The position numbers and the translations under genes were made by a program. From Microthrixaceae bacterium (lineage in GTDB: Bacteria > Actinomycetota > Acidimicrobiia > Acidimicrobiales > Poriferisodalaceae): 64,000 bases of DNA. Each line of letters starts with the position of its first letter. The first letter of the stretch is position 1. The notes under the pieces were generated by a model. The model was given only the letters and a program-made list of their open reading frames with translations. It did not search any database and had not been told where the DNA came from. Location of the stretch: contig WTFX01000009.1 of NCBI GenBank assembly GCA_011523825.1, positions 414,420 to 478,419 of the forward strand, given 5' to 3'. Positions 8,726 through 17,518 of this stretch are shown here, one piece after another.

Positions 8726-9475
8726 GTGAGCAAGCTCTCGGTGACGGTGCTGGGTTGTTCGGGCAGCTACGCCGCCGCCGGCGAGTCGTGCAGCGGATAT
8801 CTCGTGCGCAGTGAAGCCACGACTCTGTGGGTGGACTGCGGGCCGGGCACCTTTGCCAACCTGCAATCCCATGTGCCGCTGGAAACGGTGGATGCGCTGC
8901 TGGTGAGCCATCACCACCCCGATCACTGCGCGGAGTTGCCGGTGATCTACAACGCAGCGAAGTGGTACATGGGCATCGAGCGCATGCGGGTGCTCGCCAC
9001 CGAAGGCGTGCGTGAGGTCACCGAGGTGTACGGCGACAGCTCGGATCTCTTCGGCTGGGAGATGGTGAAGGATTCGTCGGAGGCACGCATCGGCGACATC
9101 GAGGTGCTGTTCTCCCGCACCGATCATCCAGTGGAGACGCTGGCGATGCGCTTCGAGTGCGACGGCAAGTCGATCGTCTATACGTCCGACACCGGTCGGG
9201 GCTGGGCACTCTCTGCGCTCAGCCGCGATGTTGGGCGGTCGTCACCGGATCTCGTGGTGGGCGAGGGCACGCTGCTGCACGCAACCGACAGTCCCGAGAT
9301 CCCGCATGTGAGCGCTGCTTGGCTGGCAGCCGACGCCAACGACGTCGGTGCGCGCCAGCTCGTGGTGACGCATGTACCGCCCGGATCGGATCCGCAGGAT
9401 CATCTGACCGAGGCGGGCGAGGTGTTCAACGGCGATGTCGCAGTCGCACGCACCGGCGCAACGTTCTGGGCGTGA
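8726..9475 (+). CDS. MBL-fold metallohydrolase, Rv1339-like (cAMP phosphodiesterase type)
   Basis: 249 residues; metallo-beta-lactamase fold with the metal motif SHHHPDH near residue 60 and later metal ligands in SDTGRG and VTHVPPGS. Gene order with rph and rdgB matches Mycobacterium Rv1339-Rv1340-Rv1341, and Rv1339 has been described as an atypical class II cAMP phosphodiesterase. GTG at 8726 is used because the family begins (M)[10 protein letters not shown]. The phosphodiesterase role is by homology and synteny; an RNase Z-like activity cannot be ruled out. Confidence 0.85.
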   Translation: MSKLSVTVLGCSGSYAAAGESCSGYLVRSEATTLWVDCGPGTFANLQSHVPLETVDALLVSHHHPDHCAELPVIYNAAKWYMGIERMRVLATEGVREVTEVYGDSSDLFGWEMVKDSSEARIGDIEVLFSRTDHPVETLAMRFECDGKSIVYTSDTGRGWALSALSRDVGRSSPDLVVGEGTLLHATDSPEIPHVSAAWLAADANDVGARQLVVTHVPPGSDPQDHLTEAGEVFNGDVAVARTGATFWA

Positions 9476-9509
9476 ACACTGTGCTGGTCGTGAACGCCTG
9501 GACCCGGTC

Positions 9510-10238
9510 GTGACGCGCGCCGACGGTCGGACGCCGGGCGAACTGCGGCCGGTCACGTTCGAACGCGACTTCACCGACCAGACACCGGGCTCGGTGCTGG
9601 TGTCCTTCGGGCGAACCAGGGTGATGTGCACCGTGTCCATCGACGACGATGTGCCGCGCTGGATGCGCGGCCGGGGGACCGGTTGGGTGACTGCCGAGTA
9701 TGCGATGCTGCCCGGCTCGAGTCCCGAACGCGTCGGCCGGGAGTCCAAGCGGGGCAAGCAGAAGGGTCGCACGCTCGAGATCGAGCGGCTGATCGGGCGG
9801 GCGTTGCGGGCCGTGTGCGACATGGCGGCGCTGGGTGAGCGCGAGGTCACGGTCGACTGCGATGTGCTGCAGGCCGACGGGGGAACCCGTACCGCTTCGA
9901 TCTGCGGGGGATATGTGGCGTTGCACGACGCGTGCAGCCGTCTGGTCAGCAGCGGAGCCATCAGCCGGCATCCGCTCATGGACGAGTGTGCAGCAATCTC
10001 GGTGGGGATTGTGGACGGCGAGGCTCGCCTCGATCTGCCATACGAGGAGGACTCGCGGGCAGAGGTCGACATGAATGTCGTCATGACGGGACAAGGTCGC
10101 TTCGTCGAAGTGCAGGGCACTGCCGAAGGTGATCCGTTCGACGACGCTCAGCTCGGCGCAATGCTGGAGCTGGCCCGTTCGGGCATCAGCGAGATCGTCG
10201 ATCTGCAGCGAATGGCACTGGCCTCGCCGCCGACGTGA
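9510..10238 (+). CDS. rph: ribonuclease PH
   Basis: 242 residues, the normal length of this phosphorolytic 3'-to-5' exoribonuclease that trims tRNA 3' ends. The start is the GTG at 9510, giving [15 protein letters not shown], the family N-terminus; an earlier in-frame ATG at 9435 would add a tail unlike RNase PH. Conserved blocks include [23 protein letters not shown] and [15 protein letters not shown] (phosphate and metal site). It precedes rdgB by 44 bases in the same direction, as in many actinobacteria. Confidence 0.95.
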   Translation: MTRADGRTPGELRPVTFERDFTDQTPGSVLVSFGRTRVMCTVSIDDDVPRWMRGRGTGWVTAEYAMLPGSSPERVGRESKRGKQKGRTLEIERLIGRALRAVCDMAALGEREVTVDCDVLQADGGTRTASICGGYVALHDACSRLVSSGAISRHPLMDECAAISVGIVDGEARLDLPYEEDSRAEVDMNVVMTGQGRFVEVQGTAEGDPFDDAQLGAMLELARSGISEIVDLQRMALASPPT

Positions 10239-10282
10239 TGTCGGGCACGCCCAATTGTCGGTGATGAGAAGGCCCTGACGCC

Positions 10283-10864
10283 GTGAGGCTGGTGATGGCG
10301 TCGGCCAATCCGCACAAGGCCGTCGAAATCGCTGAGGTGCTGGCCGAAGCAATGCCCGAGGTCGAGATCGTGCCGCGGCCATCCGAACTCGGCGATGTGG
10401 CTGAGGACGGCGAGACGCTGGCAGACAATGCGCTGATCAAGGCGAGGTTCGTGTGCGCTGCGGCTGGCGAGTCGGCTATTGCCGACGACACCGGGCTGGA
10501 AGTGGATGCGTTGTATGGCGCCCCTGGCGTACACAGTGCCCGCTATGCGGGGCCCGAGGCAGACCCGGTGGCCAATCTGGCCAAGCTCATGGCTGCTTTG
10601 GAGGGAGTGCCGCCGCGCCGGCGGACAGCACGCTTTCGGACTGTGATCGCGGTCGTGTCGGGTGATGGGAGTGAGATCTTGGCCGATGGCGTCGTCGAGG
10701 GCAGCATCGCGATGGCGGTGCGGGGCGATGGCGGCTTCGGTTACGACCCCGTATTCGTCCCCGATGAGGCGGCCCCGCTTACCTTCGCCGAGATGTCCGC
10801 CGAGGCGAAGAACCGGATCAGCCACCGCGGCCGCGCTCTGCGCGCCCTGGCGGTGCGACTCTGA
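10283..10864 (+). CDS. rdgB: non-canonical purine NTP pyrophosphatase, RdgB/HAM1
   Basis: 193 residues. The enzyme hydrolyses dITP, XTP and similar to monophosphates, keeping them out of nucleic acids. It starts (GTG) RLVMASANPHKAVEI, has the family triad of motifs ADDTGLEVDALYGAPGVHSARYAG and FGYDPVF, and ends SHRGRALRAL. Conserved downstream partner of rph. Confidence 0.95.
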   Translation: MRLVMASANPHKAVEIAEVLAEAMPEVEIVPRPSELGDVAEDGETLADNALIKARFVCAAAGESAIADDTGLEVDALYGAPGVHSARYAGPEADPVANLAKLMAALEGVPPRRRTARFRTVIAVVSGDGSEILADGVVEGSIAMAVRGDGGFGYDPVFVPDEAAPLTFAEMSAEAKNRISHRGRALRALAVRL

Positions 10865-10943
10865 GTTGGTCTGACACATCGCCGTCGGCATCGGGCAATC
10901 GCGCGCCGGCTGGGCTGGAAGGCCTCGTCGGTAGCCTGCGCCC

Positions 10944-11564
<621 letters not shown>

Positions 11565-11572
11565 CTGATCTG

Positions 11573-11622
11573 GCCAGGCGCAGCAGTGCTCGTGCGCCTG
11601 ATTCAGCCAGGCGCAGCAGTGC
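11573..11622. repeat. 17-bp direct repeat with overlapping hairpin after clpP
   Basis: gccaggcgcagcagtgc occurs exactly at 11573-11589 and 11606-11622 (period 33). The second copy encodes the last residues of the minus-strand gene. Between them caggcgca/tgcgcctg (11575-11582 with 11593-11600) forms an 8-bp stem with a 10-nt loop that could terminate the convergent clpP transcript. Confidence 0.5.
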
Positions 11623-12058
11623 AATTACGTGTGACGTAGTCCACGACCCGCTGCGTGGCGGCGTCCTGCGTTTCCAGGAACGGATCCTGTGCCGCGATCA
11701 CGGCTGCGGCGCGGTCGAACGTCTCGCGTGAAGCGGTCTCGGCGACAGCCTCGGAGAGTGCAGCAGTCAAGTCCGCCAGCAGTTGCACGTCGGGGCGGAT
11801 CTCCGCCGGCGCCGCCGCTGCGGCATCTGCGAACTGGCGTGCAGTGCGGTCCATTGCCTCGCGGGTGCTCGTGTCGTCGTTTGGGTTGACTGTCAAACTG
11901 AGCTGATCGACGACCAGCAGGTGGGCGAACTCCCCGCAGAAATCCTCGACGGAGGGTTCCCCGCTGTCGCGCCACAGCGTCAGTCGCAAGGCGAGAGCGA
12001 CCGCCACGACGGCGGCGGCGATGAGGAGCCAGCGCCGGCGAGCCGTCACGGTCATCAC
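11603..12058 (-). CDS. small membrane-anchored protein, unknown
   Basis: 151 residues. One N-terminal membrane segment (WLLIAAAVVAVALALRL after basic TARRR) is followed by an exported or cytoplasmic helical domain rich in Ala/Glu with two cysteines (FCGEF near residue 41 and RNCTA at the C-terminus) that could form a disulfide outside the membrane. The start overlaps the rpe stop by 4 bases, so it is cotranscribed with rpe. No family recognised; residue spacing suggests an exported helical lipoprotein-like domain. Confidence 0.6.
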   Translation of the reverse strand: MMTVTARRRWLLIAAAVVAVALALRLTLWRDSGEPSVEDFCGEFAHLLVVDQLSLTVNPNDDTSTREAMDRTARQFADAAAAAPAEIRPDVQLLADLTAALSEAVAETASRETFDRAAAVIAAQDPFLETQDAATQRVVDYVTRNCTAAPG

Positions 12059-12774
12059 GCCCGGAATGCAGCCTCCGCACGGCAGCGCAGGTCCGCGACG
12101 CCGTGCGCGAGCCCCTCCTCGTAGCGGTACAGCGCGCTGCCCGATACGAGAACGTTGGCGCCGGCCGCAGCTGCGCCACCGATGGTCTCGGCCGAGATGC
12201 CGCCGTCCACCTCGATGTCGATGCCCGCACCCGAGGCTCCCGCCGAGCCGCTCTGCGAGATGAGCTCGCGCAGCGCCGCGATTTTCGGCTCCATCGTGGC
12301 GATATAGGCCTGTCCGCCGAATCCCGGGTTGACGGTCATGACCAGCACCATGTCGACGAGGTCGAGCACATGGGCCACGGCCTCAATCGGCGTCGAGGGA
12401 TTGACGGCCACCGCTGGCTGAGCGCCCAGCTCGGCGACCCGGCCGAGCGTCCGGTGCAGGTGAGTGACCGATTCGGCGTGCACAATCAGCATCTCGCAGC
12501 CGGCATCGACGTAGGCGCCGAGCATCGGGTCGGGGTCGGCGACCATGAGATGCGCCTCGAACATCACGCTGGCGTGGGGGCGGCAGGCAGCGATCACATC
12601 GGGCCCGAACGTCAGGTTCGGCACGAAGACGCCGTCCATGACGTCCCACTGGATCCGGTCGACGCCTGCTGCCTCCAGTGCAGCGCATTCGTCTCCGAGG
12701 CGCGCAAAGTCGGCAGGCAGTACAGACGGGACGATCTGGATGGACCGCGGTGCCGCCGGCGAGGACGTGTTCAC
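12055..12774 (-). CDS. rpe: ribulose-phosphate 3-epimerase
   Basis: 239 residues, TIM-barrel enzyme interconverting ribulose-5-P and xylulose-5-P in the pentose phosphate pathway. Motifs: PSVLPADFARLGDE (strand 1), QWDVMDGVFVPN with the metal-binding Asp, FEAHLMV with the His ligand, MTVNPGFGGQ and IEVDGGIS near the end. A short Ser/Gly/Ala insertion (QSGSAGASGAG) lies before the last Asp motif. Its 3' end overlaps the following small membrane protein gene. Confidence 0.95.
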   Translation of the reverse strand: MNTSSPAAPRSIQIVPSVLPADFARLGDECAALEAAGVDRIQWDVMDGVFVPNLTFGPDVIAACRPHASVMFEAHLMVADPDPMLGAYVDAGCEMLIVHAESVTHLHRTLGRVAELGAQPAVAVNPSTPIEAVAHVLDLVDMVLVMTVNPGFGGQAYIATMEPKIAALRELISQSGSAGASGAGIDIEVDGGISAETIGGAAAAGANVLVSGSALYRYEEGLAHGVADLRCRAEAAFRA

Positions 12775-12843
12775 CCGGCCAGTGTTGCCGACGCGCCGCC
12801 CCGAAGCGCGGCAGTTATCGGATCAGCCAGCACAGGCAGTGAT

Positions 12844-14073
12844 CTAGTTGAGGCGCTCCACGATCATGGCCATGCCTTGGCCGCCGCCGACGCACATCGA
12901 CTCGAGGCCGAAGGTCTTGTCGCGGTCGGACAGACCGTTGAGCAGCGTGGTCATGATGCGAGCGCCGGTCATGCCGAACGGGTGGCCCAAGGCGATGGCG
13001 CCGCCGTTGAGGTTCAGCTGCTCGACCATGTCGATGCCCAGCTCGTCGGCCGAGGGGATCACCTGCGCGGCGAACGCCTCGTTGATCTCGACCATGTCGA
13101 TGTCGCTCATGGTCATGCCCGCACGCGCCAGCGCCTTCTTGCACGCCTCGATCGGGCCGAGGCCCATGATCTCGGGGTTCAGCGCCGACACGGCCGACGA
13201 GATGATGCGCGCCAGCGGCGTGATGCCCAGTTCCTCGGCACGCTTGCGGCTCATCACCATCACGGCGGCAGCACCGTCGTTCAGCGGGCAGGCATTGCCG
13301 GCAGTCACCCGGCCGTCGGGGCGGAATGCGGGCTTCAGCTGCGAAACGGCCTCGTAGGTGACGCCCGCACGCGGACCATCGTCGGTGCTGACCACGCTGC
13401 CGTCAGGCAGTTCCAGCGGGGTGATGTCCATCTCAAAAAAACCGCGTCCGATGGCGTCCTCTGCCTTGTTCTGGCTCATCACGCCGTACTCGTCCATGGC
13501 CTGGCGGCTCACGCCCTTGTGCTCGGCCACGTTCTCGGCGGTGAATCCCATGGCGATGTACAGGTCAGGAAGGCCGACCGGAGGAGTCCAGTCGCCGTGA
13601 CCGCCTTCGCCGCGCACCTTGGTGCGCTCGCCTGCGGCCTTGAACTTGGGATTCGTGGTGCCGGGCAAGCTGTCGGAGTTGCCCTTGTCGTAGCGGCTGA
13701 CGCACTCGACGCCGGCGGCGATGAAGGCGTCTCCCTCGCCGGCGCGAATGGCGTGCGCCGCCATGCGGATGGTCTGCAGCGAGGACGAGCAGTAGCGGTT
13801 GACCGTCGTGCCGGGCACGTCGTCGAGGCCGGCCAGGATCGCCGAGGCACGCGCGATGTTGAAACCGGCCTCGCCGCCGGGCTGCCCGCAGCCCAGCATG
13901 AGATCCTCGATCTCGCCGTGGGGCAGCTCGGGCACCTTGTCGAGCAGCTTGGTGACGATCTGCGCCGTCATGTCGTCGGGCCGCATCTCGGTCAGCGATC
14001 CCTTGAAGGCTCGCCCGATCGGACTGCGGGCAGTTGCGACGATGACCGGGTCGGTCGCTGCGTCAGTACTCAT
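12844..14073 (-). CDS. acetyl-CoA acetyltransferase (thiolase)
   Basis: 409 residues. Thiolase family with Cys95 in VNRYCSSSLQ as the acyl-accepting residue, GHPFGMTGAR with the His, and CVGGGQGMAM with the second Cys near the C-terminus. The ATG at 14073 is preceded by an aggaga ribosome-binding site 7 nt away. It condenses or cleaves acyl-CoA units in fatty acid, polyhydroxyalkanoate or ring-degradation metabolism; the family member here is of the FadA/PaaJ-like degradative kind, but chain-length preference is not readable. Confidence 0.9.
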   Translation of the reverse strand: MSTDAATDPVIVATARSPIGRAFKGSLTEMRPDDMTAQIVTKLLDKVPELPHGEIEDLMLGCGQPGGEAGFNIARASAILAGLDDVPGTTVNRYCSSSLQTIRMAAHAIRAGEGDAFIAAGVECVSRYDKGNSDSLPGTTNPKFKAAGERTKVRGEGGHGDWTPPVGLPDLYIAMGFTAENVAEHKGVSRQAMDEYGVMSQNKAEDAIGRGFFEMDITPLELPDGSVVSTDDGPRAGVTYEAVSQLKPAFRPDGRVTAGNACPLNDGAAAVMVMSRKRAEELGITPLARIISSAVSALNPEIMGLGPIEACKKALARAGMTMSDIDMVEINEAFAAQVIPSADELGIDMVEQLNLNGGAIALGHPFGMTGARIMTTLLNGLSDRDKTFGLESMCVGGGQGMAMIVERLN

Positions 14074-14219
14074 GCGGTGTCTCCTGGCAGGGCGCGCCGA
14101 ACCCGTCTGCAGAGCCGGTCACGCTGGGTGTGCGAGCACAGAGGCTAGGTCATGGCCCGATGCTTCGTCCGGGAAGGCGCGCGACCTCGTGCGAGCGGGG
14201 AATCGGGCGCTGCGCGGGC

Positions 14220-16532
14220 TCAGGCGTTCTGCAGTGCGCGCCAGACGTTCTGCGGGCTGCAGGGCATGTCGATGTGGTCGATGCCCAGGTGGGCCACCGC
14301 ATCGCAGACCGCGTTGTGCACCGCCGGTGTGGAGCCGATCGTGCCCGACTCGCCGATGCCCTTGGCGCCCAGCGGGTTGCGGGGGCTGGCGGTCTCGGTG
14401 TTGGACACCTCGAAGCTCGGCAGCTCCGCAGCCGACGGCACCAGGTAGTCGCCGAGGCTCGGGTTGCGGGGCTGGCCGTCGCCGTCGTACTCGACGTGCT
14501 CGTACAGCGCTTGGGCGATGCCCTGGGCAATGCCGCCGTGCTGCTGGCCGTTCACGATCAGCGGGTTCATGATGGTGCCGCAGTCGTCGACGGCGACGTG
14601 GCGCACCAGCTCGACCTCGCCCGTGTCGCGGTCGACCTCGACGACGGCCACATGGGAGCCGAACGGGAACGTGGAATCGGTCCCGTCGAAGTTCTCCTCG
14701 GCCAGCAGGCCTGCCTCGAGACCCGACGGGCGGGCGCTGTCGTCGTTTGCCAGCTTTGCGATGTCCGCCCAGCTCACCGCGCTGGTCGGCACGCCGGCTA
14801 CAGCGAGGCCACCTCCGGCCACCTCGATGTCGTCGGCAGACGCCTCGAGCAGGTGAGCGGCGAGCTGCTTGCCCTTCTCCAGCACTGCCTGGCTCGACAG
14901 GTACACCGCCGAGCCGGCCGTTTGCAGCGAGCGCGAGCCCAGCGTGCCGGCACCCGAGGGCACCTCGGCGGTGTCGGCGTCGAGGTGAGTGACCTGATCC
15001 ATGGGGATGCCCAGCACTCCCTCGACGATCTGGCTGAACGCCGTGTCATGGCCCTGTCCGTGGCTGGAGGTGCCCACCCGGATGGTGGCCGTGCCGTCTT
15101 CGTGCACCTCGGTGCTGCCGTACTCCACGTGCAGCCCCACCGGAGCGGTGATCTCCACGTAGGACGACACGCCGATGCCCAGCAGCTTCGAGTCGCCGGC
15201 GTCGCGCCGGGCCTGCTGCTCGGCTCGCAGATCGGCATAGCCGGATGCTTCGAGCACGGCGTCGAGGGCCCGCTCGTACTCGCCGGAGTCGTAGCTGACG
15301 CCCGTCTGCAGTGCGGTCGGGAAAGCGTCGGGCTGCAGGTAGTTCTTGCGCCGGATCTCGGCAGGGTCCATGCCGATCGCCGCAGCGGCCTTGTCCAGGA
15401 TGCGCTCCACCATCTGGGTCGCCTCGGGACGCCCGGCACCGCGGTACGCGCCGATCGGCGTGGTGTTGGTGATGACCGTCTGCGAGACGAAGTCGATGAC
15501 GGGGATGTCGTACACGGCCTGGCTGAGCATGCCGGTCAGCATCGGCAGGATCGCACCGATGATCGGGTAGGCGCCGGCGTCGGCGATCACGTGCGCCTTC
15601 AGGCCCACGATGCAGCCGTCGTTGCGCACGCCCATCTCGACGTTCATCACCATGGCGCGGCCCTGCACCATCGACAGCATGTTCTCGGTGCGGTTCTCGG
15701 TCCAGCGGGCGGGGCGGCCGAGCGCCTGGGCTGCCTTGCCGACCACGATGTACTCGGGGTACACCGCGGCCTTCGGGCCGAAGCCGCCGCCCACCCACGG
15801 TGCGGTCACGCGCAGCTGATCGGGCTCCAGGCCGAGTGCCGGGGCGAGCGCCTCATGCTGGGAGTGGGCATTCTGCACCGACAGGTGCATGGTCATGCTG
15901 CCGTCATCGCCGGGGACGGCGACGCACCCGTTGGCCTCCATCGGGGCACCGGCCAAGCGCTGAGTGACGATGCGCTCGGACACGACATGGTCGGCGCCTG
16001 CCAGCGCATCAACTCCCGGCCGTTCGCCGGTCTCCTCATCTGGGCCCGGGATGGCGAACGGGAAGCACACGTTGGACGGCTGCCCGTCCCACACGACGGG
16101 CGAGTCGGGATCGGCAGCTCGCTCGAAGTCCGAGACAACCGGCAGTGGGCTGTATTCGACGTACACGGCCTCGGCGGCGTCATTTGCCTGCGCCTGGGTT
16201 TCCGCCACCACGGCGGCCACCATGTCGCCGACGAAGCGCACCCGGCCTGCTGCCAATGGCGGCCGGTTGAAGTCCGGCGGCATCATCGGGAAGCCCTGGA
16301 AGGCATCCATCGGCAGGTTCTCCGCGGTGTACACCGCCACGACGCCCGGCATGGACGAGGCGTCGGAGGTGTCGATGGAGGTGATCTCGGCGTGGGCCTC
16401 CGGCGACCGCACGAAGGCGACCCGCGCCGCGTCGACGTCGAGGTCGTCGACGTAGTGATTCGCCCCGGTCAGCAGCCCAGGATCTTCCTTGCGCTGAACA
16501 GGATTCCCCAGGATCGAACCCGATGCGGCCAT
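14220..16532 (-). CDS. xanthine/aldehyde/CO dehydrogenase family molybdenum-binding large subunit
   Basis: 770 residues. Matches CoxL/aldehyde oxidase large subunits: N-terminal GNPVQRKEDPGLLTG, IGAYRGAGRPEATQ in the active-site loop (form II type; true form I CO dehydrogenase has AYRCSFR), GVSSYVEITAP, and the C-terminal molybdopterin and Glu segment NPLGAKGIGESGTIG. ATG at 16532 follows aaggggg by 6 nt. The small 2Fe-2S and FAD subunits that normally accompany it are not in this window, so it is an orphan here. Substrate is probably an aldehyde or N-heterocycle; CO oxidation is unlikely. Confidence 0.88.
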   Translation of the reverse strand: MAASGSILGNPVQRKEDPGLLTGANHYVDDLDVDAARVAFVRSPEAHAEITSIDTSDASSMPGVVAVYTAENLPMDAFQGFPMMPPDFNRPPLAAGRVRFVGDMVAAVVAETQAQANDAAEAVYVEYSPLPVVSDFERAADPDSPVVWDGQPSNVCFPFAIPGPDEETGERPGVDALAGADHVVSERIVTQRLAGAPMEANGCVAVPGDDGSMTMHLSVQNAHSQHEALAPALGLEPDQLRVTAPWVGGGFGPKAAVYPEYIVVGKAAQALGRPARWTENRTENMLSMVQGRAMVMNVEMGVRNDGCIVGLKAHVIADAGAYPIIGAILPMLTGMLSQAVYDIPVIDFVSQTVITNTTPIGAYRGAGRPEATQMVERILDKAAAAIGMDPAEIRRKNYLQPDAFPTALQTGVSYDSGEYERALDAVLEASGYADLRAEQQARRDAGDSKLLGIGVSSYVEITAPVGLHVEYGSTEVHEDGTATIRVGTSSHGQGHDTAFSQIVEGVLGIPMDQVTHLDADTAEVPSGAGTLGSRSLQTAGSAVYLSSQAVLEKGKQLAAHLLEASADDIEVAGGGLAVAGVPTSAVSWADIAKLANDDSARPSGLEAGLLAEENFDGTDSTFPFGSHVAVVEVDRDTGEVELVRHVAVDDCGTIMNPLIVNGQQHGGIAQGIAQALYEHVEYDGDGQPRNPSLGDYLVPSAAELPSFEVSNTETASPRNPLGAKGIGESGTIGSTPAVHNAVCDAVAHLGIDHIDMPCSPQNVWRALQNA

Positions 16533-16684
16533 CGCTTGCCCCCTTGTGGCGGGCACCCCGCGCAGGGTGCCGGATTGCGTTCAGAACGGCGTGCCCGGCC
16601 GCGGTCGGCCCGGCATCAGCCGCGACAGTAGCCCAATGCTCGGCAGGCGCTGTGCGCCGCAAGACGTGCTGTAGGGCAGTTCGA

Positions 16685-17482
16685 TCAGGCCCTGGCTGAC
16701 GCCGCCCCAGTTCTGTCGAGCGATGCCAGCCAGCTCGCCACAGTGTGCGCCGCGAGGCCCGGGTTCTCGCACATCCACCAATGGCCGACGTCGAGCAACT
16801 CCGTGACTCTGGCGCCGGCGCGGGTGGCGATGCGGCGGTGCATGACACCGCCGCCGGTGAAGTGGTCGCCGGCCGCCAAAATGCACAGGCCGGGCCGCTG
16901 GCCGGCTGCGGCGATGTTGAAGCCGAGATCGGCCATGGCGGGCTGGGCAGCGTCGCGGTACAGCGCCAGGATGCACCGGCCCATGTCGGCGTTGATGTGC
17001 GGCACGACGGATTGGGCCACCTCGGGTCCCATGCCGAGGTCGGCGTAGAACGCGATTCGCTCGGGGTCGGGACGGCTGATCATGCGCGCTATGGATGCGT
17101 CGCCCTCCGGCGTTTGCCAGAGCTGCGCCGCGTCGTGCCAGACGTAGTCCGCGTCGAACAGGCCGATGACGTCGGTGCACCACGACCGGATCAGATCCGG
17201 TCGCTCCATGGCGATGCGCATGACATGACCGCCGCCCCAGTCGTGCCCCAGCAGGTCCACGTGCTCGGCGCCTGCTGCGAGCAGCCCCTCCAGCTCAGCC
17301 GCGAGCCAGTCCCGGTACTCGTTCATGGTGGCGCCGAAGCCGTCGGGTGACGGCACGCCGAAGCCGGGGGGCGACAGCGCCACGACATCGTCGGGACCAA
17401 TGCCGTGGCGCTCGAGGGCGGCGCGCATCGGGTCCCAGATGGCGGTCGTCTCGGGGTTGCCGTGAACGAGCACGAGCGTCAT
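16685..17482 (-). CDS. alpha/beta hydrolase with Asp nucleophile
   Basis: 265 residues. The nucleophile elbow reads LLGHDWGGG with Asp81 in the nucleophile position, the hallmark of the epoxide hydrolase/haloalkane dehalogenase branch. The HGNPETTAIW oxyanion segment and a C-terminal VGHWWMCENP with catalytic His are present. It lies between the hydantoinase fusion and the molybdenum hydroxylase on the same strand. Substrate class (epoxide, haloalkane or fluoroacetate) cannot be told from sequence alone. Confidence 0.8.
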   Translation of the reverse strand: MTLVLVHGNPETTAIWDPMRAALERHGIGPDDVVALSPPGFGVPSPDGFGATMNEYRDWLAAELEGLLAAGAEHVDLLGHDWGGGHVMRIAMERPDLIRSWCTDVIGLFDADYVWHDAAQLWQTPEGDASIARMISRPDPERIAFYADLGMGPEVAQSVVPHINADMGRCILALYRDAAQPAMADLGFNIAAAGQRPGLCILAAGDHFTGGGVMHRRIATRAGARVTELLDVGHWWMCENPGLAAHTVASWLASLDRTGAASARA

Positions 17483-17518
17483 GGACAGCGTCTCCCTGTT
17501 CGGGTCTCGGGCGGGGGC

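Noticed and set aside
14220..16532. Aerobic CO dehydrogenase
   Set aside because: The active-site loop reads AYRGAGR and not AYRCSFR, and no coxM or coxS gene is adjacent.
12103..16631. Long plus-strand frames over rpe, thiolase and the CoxL-type gene
   Set aside because: They read through three genes whose minus-strand products have clear motifs; the plus-strand translations have none and reflect G+C bias at codon position three.
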